The notes: a model not told the origin generated them from the letters alone. A stretch of 64,000 bases of DNA from Platynereis dumerilii (GCA_026936325.1 JAPTHN010000024.1:1801501-1865500); one strand, 5' to 3'. Shown: positions 46,457-59,402, numbered from the stretch's first letter. Numbers and translations are program-made.

Positions 46457-47132
46457 GGGTGGTCCGCATTTCAATGGGAAAAATCAAATCTCCTAAAACC
46501 CCCAATTTGAAAGTGGAAATTGATGACCACATAAGTAAAACAATCACATGCAAAATTTAAGCCAAATCGGTTAATATTTAGAGGTGGCACAAAGCCCTCG
46601 AAGTTTATAATGTAATTCCTCATTCGCGCAACTGAAAAATTGGTCAATTTCCCAGATCTTTATTAGAAGTGAATATTTTTTCCTGATTTTTTAGTGTATG
46701 ATGAAATTGGCATGGCAAAGTAATATCTGGGGGTTAACTTTTATTTATTATTCATAGTAAGTGAAATATTTGCCTGTTTTTATGAAAAAAGGCTTGATAA
46801 TTAACCTATGTAATATCTATGCTGACCTGCTACGAAACATTGTAAGTCAGACAGAATATCAGGACTGGATTGGGCATCCAGAACATAATAAAAAAAAGGT
46901 CACTTGATCAAAATAATACGCTGTTACAGCAAGATTTGCAAATACCAATGATTTTGAGGTCTGCCGATGGGCAATCGCATGTTAAACTTCAACGGCTTTG
47001 TGCCACCTCTAAATATTAATTGATTTTGCTGAAATTTTTTCACAATGCCTTCTAAAAAGCTTCTATCCATACAAGATTAGAATGCAAGATTCAAATCAGA
47101 GAATTTCTGAAGAAAGTGTTTTTGGACCACCC
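46457..47132. mobile_element. MITE with GGGTGGTCC ends
   Basis: Ends GGGTGGTCC and GGACCACCC with TA on both sides (46455-46456, 47133-47134). The subterminal sequence ATTTAGAGGTGGCACAAAGCC is mirrored near 47000, giving a long imperfect palindrome. A diverged partial copy lies next to the 3' end of receptor gene A. Confidence 0.75.
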
Positions 47133-47458
47133 TAATAGATGTACATCGTTGCTCATAAATATGGAATTCTTCAACATTCTCCATTGAAGTTTACATTTTC
47201 TGTTGGAGCACATGATAGTCTGATTCAATGGTAACTACTTCCATGGAATGCTAAAGGGAAGAACATGCTGTCATTTAAAACACAAGTTGCAGCATTAACC
47301 ATAGTCAAAGTTACAGCAGCACGAAATGTGGAAATTCAGGGGGTTTTTTAGGGTGACGTTCATTCAACCAAAAATTAAAGATTATTGCAAAAAATGAAGT
47401 TCAGGCTTTCAAAGAGTGATTAGAGAAGATGACTTGACCTTTAGAATGGACCTTGCTT

Positions 47459-48366
47459 AGGGGAGAGCGGGGCACCATGAGCCGCTTTTCCGAAATTAAG
47501 CTCCTGAGCCTGAAGTTTCAATGGTAAATGGCTGGTTGCTTTATATAATCACAGCAAGACCTCTTGGCTACAATATCCAGTGTTGTTACATTATATTCTT
47601 AATTCTTAAATAGTCAAAACATTGTCTTTAAAAAATGTAGTCTGGCGGCTCATCGTACCCCGACCCTGGGGCACCATGAGCCATGGCATGGGGGGGCTGT
47701 TTACATACATGTATTATCCTTCTCATTCAACTGTAAAGAACTGATACCTCATAAACCAGATGTTTTACTTGAAATTTTCCCTTGGCATACACCACAATAT
47801 GGATCAGATGGATTTTACATATTTTTCTATGAAATTGCAAAAATGTGTCCTAAACAGCTGCTGATGTCTTGCACTATAGTTCTGGACTTACAACAGTAGA
47901 GTTGTTGTTACAATTCAGCTTTAATTGTAAATAAAAACTTTATAGAAAATGGCTCATGGTGCCCTATCTCCATGTGGCTCATGGTGCCCCATTTGTAAAT
48001 TTCATTTATAAGTGCATATCACCATTTTCCAGTTTATCACAGTATAAATGTTATGACATCATCCTAGCACATGCCTTACCTTCTCTAAGAAGACTAAGTT
48101 TTATGATGATGCCGGAAATAGTTGAAGTACCAGAAGTAAAAGTTCCACCGCCCAATATGTTTACTTTTTACTCAAATTCACTGGTCAAAAGTATTTTTTC
48201 AATTCTTGGTCCTACATTGAAAAGAAAGATTATGATTGCTACCCTAGTCAGTAGTACACTAATAAAGGAATATATGGCCTTCCTATCGAGCAGTTCTATC
48301 TCGCCGTTTTTTTTGTAGGGGCCATGGTTCATGGTGCCCCGTGGCTCATGGTGCCCCGCTCTCCCC
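47459..48366. mobile_element. TA-target MITE (GGGGAGAGCGGGGCACCATG ends)
   Basis: Starts GGGGAGAGCGGGGCACCATG near 47460 and ends with its complement GCTCTCCCC at about 48366, with TA on both sides. GGCTCATGGTGCCCC recurs internally at about 47950, 47975 and 48330. Related ends occur at 107-1600 and 45291. Confidence 0.8.
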
Positions 48367-48609
48367 TACATTCACACTCTGCAATTTACTTTTATTTGAC
48401 ACTTTCTTATGAGCAGGAGTGTATGCATTTTGTAGTCCTGTGTGGTAGGCAGTTCTTTCTATACAGACTGACTATATCACTGTCCTGTACAACTATATTC
48501 TCTCACTCAGTCTCAGCCCTATACTATCCAAATTCCAGAGTCACTCTCCAAAATAGCTGTGGGCCATGTAATATGTTGTGGACTGGCCAGGACGGGGCCA
48601 GGACGTCCA

Positions 48610-48716
48610 TGACGCTCATTTGCATATCATGACACACCGTCACACAAACAGCTCAGCAAAAATCGTTGCCCCCACTTTGATACTTGGATCCAGACCATAC
48701 GAGTTGTGTACAGGTA
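48610..48716 (+). other. Possible untranslated first exon with octamer motif
   Basis: A perfect octamer ATTTGCAT (about 48617) is followed about 90 bases later by a strong donor GTGTACAG|GTAAGT at 48716. No matching coding exon is convincing downstream, so this is a weak candidate. Confidence 0.2.
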
Positions 48717-49127
48717 AGTCTGATCTTAAATTCATTTCAATTAGCTTTATTATTGTATATTTTTAGGGTGGAGATGCTGGAAGTTTAGTGGCAAAGGAAA
48801 AGGAAATTGATGTCATATTTATATTGTAGATGAAAAACAAACAATTTTTTTTTAAGCAAGGTGCAAAAAATAAAGTACATTTTCTCTATATACATCATGG
48901 ACTTTGAAAATCTATTTTTGGTGACCCTAATTTCCATGGAAGAAAACACCACATATATGCAGATTGCATCTCAGTATTTATCTCTCCAGTTGGCCGCATT
49001 ATTTTTTGTATTGTGAGATTAATCTTTTTTTATAGTGGTTTTGATCAGCAAAATATGCATGAAAAACTGGCCAGGTCACCTGAATTTATGTTGTACAGCA
49101 GTTTCAATATTCATTCATCTTAAAAAT

Positions 49128-49230
49128 TTCTGTGTCCTCTTCCTGTCATAATCAGGCTACCATGCAAGTGTATCAAGTTACTTAAATGCAGGACGTAAAA
49201 CCTCAATCTTCCATCTATCCATCCATCCCA
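49128..49230 (+). mobile_element. SINE family A, 5'-truncated
   Basis: TGTGTCCTCTTCCTGTC through CTATCCATCCATCC matches the 3' half of the copy at 43183-43394. Confidence 0.7.
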
Positions 49231-49281
49231 AACTTCAAAAGCATCTTCTGCATGTTTAAAGAAGAGGTGGAAGCATGCTAA

Positions 49282-49480
49282 AGATCTTCCAATCGCTGGG
49301 TCCTAGGTTCGAACCCGGCTCTTGCCGGGTCACCTTTGGCCTATGTTGGACAGCTGTTTCAATCATCCTTTGCCTCATTGTTGTGTCCTCCTCCTGTCCT
49401 AAATATATATTCTTTTAGCCTGTTAAGTGCATAAACACAGGATATGAAGTCCCAGTAATCTGTCTAATCAATTGCAGAAG
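49282..49480 (+). mobile_element. SINE family A, partial
   Basis: CAATCGCTGGGTCCTAGGTT with B box GGTTCGAACCC, then CTATGTTGGACAGCTGTTTC. The A-box region is missing. Confidence 0.8.
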
Positions 49481-50480
49481 GGATACTGCTCTAAATACAG
49501 GGACTACATGCATAGTGTACATGTTTCATGCAGACTGTATCAATTTTCATTTGAAAGAATTGCCACGAAAAGTGCTGTTTATTAAAAATCACTGCTATGA
49601 GTCAAAAATTGCACACTTTCACAATTTATCTCCTGAAAAAATCAATAGACCATTTGCTGTGGCAGGACCATTCTGCTTATAGAATGAACTCAGTGGAGCT
49701 GACTAATCTAATTATAGGCAGGGGCCAATCAATGCAACGTAAACATTGATCAAGCAGGACTTGTCTTATATGGGAAACATAACACTTCTATGATTTTGCT
49801 GGGCTTATATCATTTTGGAAGGTGTTCTGAGTGTTTAATTTACTATTTGTTCACTGTGACATATTTTTTGATTTTTTCTATCCCCTGAAAAATTCGAAAC
49901 CCCAAATATCGCACTATTGAAAGGATTCAAATGGTAAACCAGTTAAAATAAACTTTAAGCAAGCGGCATCTCTATTTTGGGAGGAAGGCTCTGAAACTTA
50001 TGACAACTGCCTTGGTCATGCTGTTTCATCTCTGTCATTAAAACTTTGCACACAGTCTCAATAGAATTCTATCTTGTGTTGATAAACCTTTGGTGTCTTT
50101 CTGAGATGAAGAAATTAATAAAGAAAACAAACAGGCTGAGTTTCTGCTGGTCAAAGGTCAATCATCAAAAGTAGGTCACAGGACAGATACCCTCCGGCAG
50201 GTTCTAGTGACAAATACCCTTGTATAGGTCTCACATGCCAGATACCCTTGTGCAGGTGACAGGCAAAGGGCTGCATACTATCATGGGCAGTCTATCTACA
50301 AGCATCTCTTAAAGTGCTTGCACGTTATTTTTCAATATTAACTCTAAAGACATTTACCTTTGGAATTATCTTAGTTTTGACAAAAAAGCCGATTTAGACA
50401 AGAAAGTATATATTTCTTTTCAAAAGGAGATTTCTGAATAGTAAATTTTCGGAAAAGGAGTTTTCAACTTTCCCCAAATG
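49481..50480. other. Gene-free stretch
   Basis: No gene or repeat recognised. Confidence 0.45.
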
Positions 50481-50484
50481 AATA

Positions 50485-51440
50485 TACACTGATCTTAGAT
50501 TTGGAATAAGTCATCTTTTTCCTCACAAGAAATTGACGAGAGTCCACTTTCACAACTTTTACAGGGATATATCATAGTCAGACCTAGTTGTAACTACACA
50601 ACATTTTTGTTCAGACAAGGGAAGTCATCCGTTTAAATCATGTTTTGGAAAGAATTCTGCAGAATGGTTGTACTGATCTTAGGTTAGGAATAAGACATCC
50701 TTTTCCTTACAACTTCTACAGGGATATATCATAGTCAGACCTAGTTGTAACTACACTACATTTTGTTCAGACAATGGAAATCATCCATTTAAATGATGTT
50801 TTGGTCAACTTTGGAAGAATTCTGCAGATTTTGACTGACCCCAAATGGTTGAACTGACCTAAGGTTAGGAATAAGTCATCCTTTTCCTCACAAGAAATTG
50901 GCTGAAGTCTACTTTGGGGCAATTCCGTAAAGTCTGATTCACAGATTTGACACTTTAGCAGCTTGTTTAGCCTTACCATTAAAGCTTAGCTATTTCATTG
51001 TTAAACAGGGATGAGGGCAGGTAATAGGGGTATGAGACAAGCCATCAACCAAAGCTTCAAGTGTAACAGGAATCGAGCTGTGGCAAAATATGATGGTGTC
51101 GGACGTACACCGTGTGATGTACGTCCGACACCATGATATTTGCTTTGTGGCTCAGCTCCTGTTACACTTGGAACATTAGTTAGTGGATTGTCTGATATCC
51201 CTATTACCTGCCCTCATCCCTGTTTAACAATGAAATAGCTGAAGTGTAATGGTAGGGCCAAACAAGCTGCTAATGTGTCAAATCTGTGAACCAGACTTTA
51301 CGGAATTGCCCTTTGACAACTTCTACAGTGATATATCATCGCTAGACCCAGTTGCTGCTACACTGCCAATGACTATACCATATTCAGATTATGAGGAACA
51401 TACAGGGGTAGTCATCTGTTTAAATTATGTTTTGGTAGAA
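50485..51440. repeat. ~180-bp tandem repeat, last unit split by a palindrome
   Basis: Units with GGGATATATCATAGTCAGAC and AGGTTAGGAATAAG occur at about 50490, 50675 and 50855, and the final unit continues after 51311 (ACAACTTCTACAGTGATATA). The element at 50917-51311 lies inside it. Confidence 0.7.
50917..51311. mobile_element. Palindromic MITE (GGGCAATTCCGTAAAGTC ends)
   Basis: The two halves are inverted copies meeting near 51115 (ACGTCCGACACC palindrome). CTTTG or TTTG is duplicated at the borders (50912-50916 and 51311-51315). The neighbouring tandem units show the uninserted site. A second copy is at 56002-56401. Confidence 0.85.
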
Positions 51441-51599
51441 TATCGCAGATGGTTTTCAGTAGCCTTTAACATTTGGGGTTGTGGGTTGCAAGGTCAATGG
51501 TCATCCTTACGCTATAAAAGCAATAGATATACCACTCACAAGCCCAACCCTGAAAGAGCTCTGTCTTTACTTGTCACTAGATATTCAAAGGTATCAAGT

Positions 51600-51870
51600 T
51601 CCAGTATTGGAGTCCTCGAGGCCGGACTCGTCCTCGAGGCCAGCCTCATCCTCGAGGCCAGCCTCATCCTCGAGGCCAGCCTCGGAGCCATATTTTGATG
51701 GCCTTGGTCTGGGCTGGGTGACGGATACCAAATCCTTGGCCTTGCCTCAGTCTCTTTGTGCCAGAGACAGAGGCCTCGGGACCGGCCTCGTCCTCGAGGC
51801 CTCGGGGCCATATTTTGATGGCCTCGGCCTTGTCTCGGTCTCGGATGTCCTTGCCTCGACTCCAACACTG
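51600..51870. repeat. GC-rich repeat with CCTCGAGGCC units
   Basis: CCTCGAGGCCAGCCTCATC is repeated several times, then GGCCATATTTTGATGGCCT occurs twice. It stands out from the AT-rich surroundings. Open frames across it on both strands are judged artefacts of composition. Confidence 0.7.
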
Positions 51871-52129
51871 CCATGTTCTGACTGCCCTGCTATAACTTTT
51901 TCGGGACGCCCTGATGATGTCACGGTTCAACTTCATAATGAAGTCTTAAAACAACATGTTGCTATGAAAAAGATAATAACGCTTTTTTGTTTGTTGTTTA
52001 TTATGCTGGAGAAATGATTAGAATAATTATAAAACAAGTGTCCTGTAGAGACTGTAGAGCATGTCTGGTGAATGCAAACTACCCCAGCAATGGAATAGAA
52101 TAGACGATAATATGTTAAAAGGGGATCAG

Positions 52130-52245
52130 GCAGGATAGATGGATGGATGGATATTGGATAATTGGCCTTTATAGCATGTTGTATTTATGCTGTTGGCAGG
52201 CTAATCAACAGGAGGACGACACAACAATGAATGATGATCAAAAAT
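52130..52245 (-). mobile_element. SINE family A, 3' part, inverse orientation
   Basis: GGATGGATGGATATTGG and CAGGAGGACGACACAAC are the reverse complement of the family A tail and GTGTCCTCCTCCTG. Confidence 0.7.
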
Positions 52246-52634
52246 GCTGTCCAATGAAATTAATGTCAAGGTAACATAACAACGCGGATCACTAAAATTA
52301 AATTTACCATTTTAACCTACCTTTTGGCTAAAATCATGTAATCCATAGTTATTATCAAGAATGCTACTGTAGTGCATAGAAAAAATGAAGTAAAAAAATC
52401 TGTGGATTGTTCATTGTGCTTTGTTGTGTTCATATATATTGTATACCTCATATATACAGAGGCATATAGCCAAGCTTTTCCAAAAATACTTTTCCCCAAA
52501 GTATTATGTTTTGCTTGGATGCCAGCCAAACTGGATCCTTTTCATGAGTATAAAACTTGCCATCTGAATTACAGCCTTCCACTTTGATATAGACACAATG
52601 AGGGTCAGTTCACTGTGAAAAATGCATTTCTTGA

Positions 52635-54118
52635 CACAGCGAGCTTGAACAAACTTTGGGGTTAAAAAAATTGACCAAGAAAACGATTAGCGCAGTGATG
52701 TAGAGGAAGATCAGGCGAACATTTTGATGTATCAAACAAAAAAATCTGTTGGGAATTTTTTAAGATATTTGAGTTTTAAACTTTTTATTTATCACACCCT
52801 GTTGTTAGCATGGAATCTCCATCTAAAAATTATCAAAACTGCCCATTTTTCCTGTTAGGTAATATCTAAGATAAAAGTCATTATTCAGAAGTAAAAATAT
52901 ACAGTCATTGCCACAAGAGCAAGTACATACCACCTCATTCAGACTTACAGAGTGTGATAAACCTATAACAGTAAACATTTCTCAGAAAATTTATAAAATA
53001 TGTTTTATTTTGCCCGCTTGTCCTCAGTTTGATCATTCTGGTGAGTAATTGTAGTAGAATCTACCTCACTTTTGAACTTTATAATGTATTATTGCAGTTT
53101 TTATGTCTTTTTTAAGAAATTTCACCACTGTGAAACAAGTACTTTTGCAACCATGTAAAGTGTAGCCAATGTTGAGTGAATCATCAGAAAACACATAGAT
53201 AGAATGTTTGGAAGCATTTAGTTAAGTATGGAGTAAAATACTTTGACATTGCAGTCTTAATGTGCAATAGTTGTACATGTTTGCATTAACTACATTTTCA
53301 CATAATTTACTGAATTTATGCTATTTTTGTTGTTCTGTACAATTAAAGATTGGTTGATTTTGGATGCCAGATAACCTACATCAACATTAAACACCCAATA
53401 TCCATTTTAAGTACTCAAAATACATTAAGCATGAATATTACTGTTTATTTATAGCTTTTAATCTTATTTTTGTCTTTTTGTCCAATTGCAAAGTCTTTCC
53501 ATATAACATCAGGGGATTCAACTTCATAGTGAAGCAGATACTTACAAACATTCTATGCATGCATTGTCTGATAATTTACTCAACTTTGTCTATCCTTTTA
53601 CATTGCTATGAAATGCTTGTTTCACGGTGGCAAAATTTGTGAAAAAGTGCACAAAAACTCAACAAAGCCTGTTACATTGAGATGATGAGACCAAATTTGC
53701 TAAAATTATTTACCAGAATTATGTAACTAGCACAACCTGGCATTGCAAACATTTTCTCAGGCCTTTAGCCAGAAATGATAGCTGTTATAGGTTTATCACA
53801 CCTTATCAGTCTGGATGAAGTGGTACATACTTTCTGCAGAGACAATGAATGCATATTTTTACTTCTGAATAATGACTCTTATCATAGATATTACCTAACA
53901 AGAAAAATGGACAGTTTTGATCACTTTTTCATGAAGATTACATGCTAAGAATAGGGCGTGATAAATAAAAAATCTAAAACTTAAATATCTCAAAAAATTC
54001 CCAACAGATCTTTTTGTTTGATACATCAAAATGTTCGTCTGACCTTTTTTTACATCACTGCGCTAATCGTTTTCTTGGTCAATTTTTTTAACCCCAAAGT
54101 TTGTTCAAGCTCGCTGTG
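52635..54118. mobile_element. Long-arm TIR element (CACAGCGAGCTTG ends)
   Basis: Arms of about 400 bp (52635-53010 and 53715-54118) are inverted copies starting CACAGCGAGCTTGAACAAAC. A 4-bp TTGA flanks it on both sides (52631-52634, 54119-54122). No coding capacity is visible between the arms. Confidence 0.8.
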
Positions 54119-54122
54119 TTGA

Positions 54123-55342
54123 CTAATGATAGCTGATGAAGTGTCATCTTCTCTACTTCAACTTGGGAAACATACATTGATCAAGAGAAGGCCATTTGAC
54201 TTGTCAAAACTGATTTCAGAGTGAAAATCAGATGCATAATCCTTTCGTTTGGCTGTCACCAACAAGCGGGATTAGTCTCCTCAAATCAAATTAACATTGA
54301 AAGTATTGGGTATGATCATGACAAATCATCAGCATGATGACACACAAAGTGCCATTTTCACAGTGCAACAGTCCACTCTTTTTTTTATCAAGGCTGTAAT
54401 TTGCATCTTCTCTAAAACACAAATTTGACTTGGCAGTTTCATTCTCAGTTGGCACATATTGCCAATTCACATGACATGCTCATTCCAAATATGTATAGGT
54501 ATGTAAGCCTGTTAAATAGTATGTAAATAATTTTTGAGGTTCAATGTTTTCGTCCATATAAGGAGTGTCTATAGAGAACACATATATATATATATATACG
54601 CCTACTATCATTTATATTAGGTTGTCTTTTATTTCTTTCCTCTAGCCTAAACAAAAAGACAGGCTGCATAGTTTTGAAAACTGGAGTTACACATATCATT
54701 GCACATATAGTAGTGGTTCAGATGTCCAATAACCTACACATGTGCAATGGAATTCAAAGAAGTGCATAGCTCTGGATAAATCTGACACAAGAAAAATTGT
54801 TTTGGATATGTATCTACCTACACAATAGATACTATAAACTATAGAGTGTGCCAACTTTAAGCAAACTCTAAGATCAAATGATTCTTATTGTAAAGAAAAC
54901 CTAAAAGAGGGCCTTCAGAAGGGAAAGAAAAATGTGTTCAGGATAATATAGAGGGCAATTCATGATAAAATGCTGTTTAACTTGATTTTAGTTTTTTTCC
55001 TTGTTGTTTTCATGCCCCAAAAAATATACAGCACGAATTTTAGAAGAGAAGTATTCACAACAACAAGACATTGTTGCTAGTCTGTGCTAAAACAGAAGTA
55101 AAAGTAGGGAAGACCGGTTTAGGAAAATTGGACAAACTTTGTGTTTAAAGAAAATTGTAGAATTGATAATAGGAATTAAACTATTATTGACAGTGAATAC
55201 TAAAAATTGGACATAGCATTTTTTTGTGTATGTTAATGTTATGGCCATGATGCAGGTAATAAAATATAATGATTACATGATAAAGTTAGTCGGGTAACGC
55301 AGGACTTGATCGTATTTGGTGACGTTTTGTGTATCAAAAATC
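54123..55342. other. Gene-free stretch with a short TA microsatellite
   Basis: (TA)n at about 54578-54599; nothing else recognised. Confidence 0.45.
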
Positions 55343-55350
55343 ATAACATC

Positions 55351-55720
55351 TAGGGCTCTATACCGTTTCCGACATTCGATACGATACGTATCATCGATAC
55401 ACTTGATCGATACACGATTCGTACCGTCGGTCCGCAAATTCGGGCCCGATCCGCATTTTCGAAATACGCATCCCGGAAAAACGAATTTTTGGCCCGGAAA
55501 GTCGATCTCGCATCAGAGCGGACGTCAAGATGACGAAGCGCTCGAGTTCATTTCATGATTTTGTGGACATTTTCTGTCAAATCTTGGCAATAAAACAAGT
55601 ATTTTTAGCTGGATATAGCGTTATTGAACCGAACCGAAAGTGCTGCTTTGAAAACCGGTATGGGAACCGGCCAGACTGTACCGGTACGGCCGGTATTTAT
55701 CAAACCGGTGTAGACCCCTA
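55351..55720. mobile_element. hAT-type MITE (TAGGGCTCTATACCG ends)
   Basis: 370 bp from TAGGGCTCTATACCG to CGGTGTAGACCCCTA with perfect 8-bp duplication ATAACATC (55343-55350, 55721-55728). The interior has ATCGATACGAT-type and ACCGGTA-type motifs. Confidence 0.88.
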
Positions 55721-56001
55721 ATAACATCACAAGCTGCAATAGAGGCGTTTGTGGTCGGGGCCTGGAGCTCGCCTTGACTCTCGAGATGCTGTTTGACCTA
55801 CTTTTTTTACCTACTTTTTTGACCTACTTCTTTGAGGTCAATTACTGAAATGTTTTTGCAGTTAGAAAGGCTTGGCATTACATTAGTAAAACAATTGTCT
55901 ATCTATTGAATTATTTGAGTTGTGAAAATTTTTGTGAAAAAAAAGCAAACAGCCTTTTTACCCCAATGGCATGTATCTTTGCGATAACTGTCGTAACAGT
56001 A

Positions 56002-56401
56002 GGGCAATTCTGTAAAGTCCGGTTTACAGATTTGACACTTTAGTGGCTTAGCCCTACCACCATACCTTATCTATTTCATTGCCATCCAGGCAAGCCAGGT
56101 AATAGGGGTATAATGACTATCAGACAAGCCATCAACCAAAGCTCTGAGTGCAACAGCAGCTGAACTATAAGGCAAAATGTCGTCGTGTCGAAATACTCAC
56201 ATGTTGTACGTCCGACACGATGATATTTTGACGTAGCTCAGCTCATGTTGCACTTGGAGCTTTGGTTGGTGGCTTGTCTGATACCCCTATTACCTGGCCT
56301 GGCCTCATCCCTGTTTAACAATGAAATAGCTGAGATATAACAGTAGGGCTACACAAGCAGCCAGAGTGACAAATCTGTAATCGGACTTTACGGAATTGCC
56401 C
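56002..56401. mobile_element. Palindromic MITE, second copy (GGGCAATTCTGTAAAGTC)
   Basis: Matches 50917-51311 along its length, including the central TACGTCCGACAC. The flanks do not show a clear duplication. Confidence 0.85.
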
Positions 56402-57414
56402 AATAATGGGAGCTGGTTATAGATAATAATTATTGTGAATGCTGTCACATGAGTTTTTAACAATGACGTGTTCCGTTGGTGGTCGTCGGAAGTTGTTACA
56501 ATTGAATCATTACCATTTTGTGTACTCCGGCAGAAGTTGCCGCAGTTATCTGTTTCTTAGGAATGTATTTCATATTTATGAGAAAGAGTGTAAATTTATA
56601 TCGTATACATATGGGTGCCTGGACCATTGGACATCATAGATGGTTAGGTTTATAAATCTACAGTATTGTGCCAAGCTTCCATGTACTATAGACCTACATA
56701 CGGGACCTTCACAAGACTTACACAGGACTTACCAGCACTGACACAGGACTTACAGAAATGTGATGATCTCCAGCATATGCTGCCTTGTCAACATAAACAC
56801 CTGGCAAACCCACATATTTTTGCCCCCCCCCTTGCCCCCCTCTAATACAATATATATAGACCTTCCCAGGACAATTGGATGACTGTTTTGCCATATATGG
56901 CCATGGGGCAAAACGACCCTATTCATAAACATGTAAAAGGGCTCAACGTAAACATTGAGAAAGTGTGTTAAATATTACAAACTTTAAATTTAAATATTAC
57001 AAGATTTATGTGATATATATTCATACAGTGACCTAGTTTGGTTTTTTTTTGATAGATAGATTTATCTATATACCGAGAGATAGATAGATATTTAGATAGA
57101 TAGATAGATAGATTTAAAGGGACTCAAGCAAATATTGTATTAAATGAATGTTTCTTGAGTAAATTATCAAACCAGTTTTACTCCTGTACCAGTGTTTTAT
57201 CACAGCAAGCAGAAAGTGGGAAACAGGAAATACAGGATAAAAAGGGTATTTGTTCTAAAGATAACAGACCGTTAAATTTGTGAATCCCTCTTGCATGAAA
57301 ATACAAAGATTTCGATGTTTTCAATAATTTGAATGAAACTATCGTCTTGTTCTGTAAAGCTCTTCCGTCTTGGACCATAGTGCGGTTCGTATGGACCATG
57401 ACCTTTTCTGGATG
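56402..57414. other. Gene-free stretch with a (GATA)n microsatellite
   Basis: GATA units at about 57053-57113. No gene recognised. Confidence 0.5.
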
Positions 57415-57626
57415 GAGGGTTGGTCTAGTGGTAGTGCGCTAGGCTGCCAGTCGCTGGGTCCAGAGTTCGAATTCAGCTCTTGTTTGGTGACCTGGGCCTA
57501 TGTTGGACGGTTGTGTCAATCATTCTTCACCTCATTGCTGTGTCCTCCTCCTGTCCTACTCAGCCTACCAAGTGCATAATTCCTGGACATAAAGCCCCAA
57601 TCATCCATCCATCCATATTAACCCAT
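57415..57626 (+). mobile_element. SINE family A, near full length
   Basis: GGTTGGTCTAGTGGTAGTGC, B-box GAGTTCGAATTC, CTATGTTGGACGGTTGTGTC and the CATC tail. It matches the copy at 43183-43394. Confidence 0.88.
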
Positions 57627-58749
57627 TCTCCCTCGAACTACACTCTTGCTCATAAATATGGAATATAGACAGATGTCAAAAAGTGAGTCGATATTTGGTA
57701 ACACCATTTCATGTTGGGAGCTGCAAACAGACTTTCAACAATTCCTCAGATAGATTTGGGTCCGTTTAGCACCACAAAGTGAAAATTTTATGAATTTGGA
57801 TGAAATCTTAAAATTTGGGGTCAATAATGGAAACAATGAAAAAATTACAAATATTCCGGATTTTTGAAAAGTTCAAATCGCATGAAATATTGTTGCTGCA
57901 TGAAAATAATTGTTACCAAATGAATAATTGAGGTCAAAATTAGTTAGAAACAATGTTTGTATTGGAGAAAATAACCTCTGAGGGTAATCTGAACAATGAT
58001 TTCTAAGGCCTATCCATTTTTTCTTGATTTGGGAATATTTTTTCTTTGTAAAAGGAGTTAAGCTTTGAAATTTTAGAGATCTATGGCTGGCAGAGGATGC
58101 ATTCATTGGATGAAAAATTCCTTTTGTCCCAATGACATTTGGTTCGGATGAAATCGGGAAATATGATGATCCAGGAATTTTGACAATTTCCAAAATTTTT
58201 GGACTGTAATTATCAGAACCACTTTGGATGTACTGGAAAGTACACTGATGGATTTTCAGGAGGGCAGCTGTCCCCATTTTCTATACCTATATGTCTATAG
58301 GAGTCATAAAAATATAATTTTTTTCAAGTGGTCAACAATGCAAATACATAGCATTTGAGGAGGTGTATCTATATATATAAAGGTTTTTCACTGCATAGTC
58401 ATATCAAATTGGGTGAGCCACCCACACATTACATGTACAACAACATTGAACAACTTAATTTATTGCTGAGCATAGCGGCAATGCAAAACACACACAGATT
58501 GAATTGAGAAAAGAAAGAATTTCTGTCTCAGACAGTTTGTTCTTAGAACCGTTTCTTTGAACAGACTGGCATTTTGCCATACAATGACACCAAACTAATA
58601 TTTTCTTGCAAGTAGACTAACGTATTTGGGAAAATATATAAATAGACATAAGAATCACAGGAATAAGCTCTGGGGAATCAACATAAACAGAAGTGTATTC
58701 TTGTTTTGACATGATTGTAAAATTAATGATTTTATTCTGTGTATTGTAG

Positions 58750-59402
58750 GTCATTATTTCATGGAACTACCGTATAGCGCAGTGATCCTCTGGGTCCTGA
58801 GTGCATTTCCCAGCTGTACATTTGAGAAATTTCCTTTTGGTTATTTTAAAACTGTCAGTGGTTGGTATGAATGATTTGAAAGCATCTACAGAAGCTGCAT
58901 ATGAAACAAATTAGAATGTGTATCGATTTCAGTGTTTGAATAACCCAATTTAAACCAATACAAAGTATTTTCAGCCTTTCTATTTTCAAAATTCAGCATG
59001 TTTATTTGTGTGTTGTGTATACATTGGGCAAATGTAAACCCATGAGATAAAAAAATTAACAGGAGCCCAGTCAGTGTTTTTTTTAATATAATATAATATA
59101 AGTGAGAAACATTGTTCTCCTTGTCTTTGCCATATTGGCGTCACTGGTATATTTTTTTCCGCAGATGTAGGGTTGATTTTTGCTTGTATTTTTTTTTACA
59201 AATCAATTCTTTTCACCGGAACACAAATTTATGACTTTGATTCTCTGGTCGAAAGAGCATCTTACAATGACAAATCAGATTTTTCTACCCTCACCTTTGA
59301 TTCTTACACTCTTATTAGTACTACAGACTGGGAACTGAGTAATATAACAAAACAACCCAAGTCAGGGTCACTGAGTAACAATATCACGAGCTGTTGTGTG
59401 AA
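58750..59402 (+). CDS. Hypothetical two-exon coding candidate
   Basis: After an acceptor GTGTATTGTAG (58750), an ATG at 58762 opens MELPYSAVILWVLSAFPSCT, which looks like a signal peptide. After a strong acceptor TTTTTTTCCGCAG (about 59165) a frame reads VGLIFACIFFYKSILFTGTQ and on to 59402. The joining donor would be weak (GTG|GTTGGT), and the end overlaps a palindrome. No family recognised; may be chance. Confidence 0.2.

Noticed and set aside
51481-52017. Open frames rich in SSRPAS or REDEA-like repeats on both strands
   Set aside because: They are composition artefacts of the GC-rich CTCGAG repeat; no codon-level conservation can be argued.
54130-54175. Hammerhead ribozyme-like CTGATGA ... 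GAAAC
   Set aside because: The required stem between the two motifs does not pair well, and no flanking stems I and III were seen.
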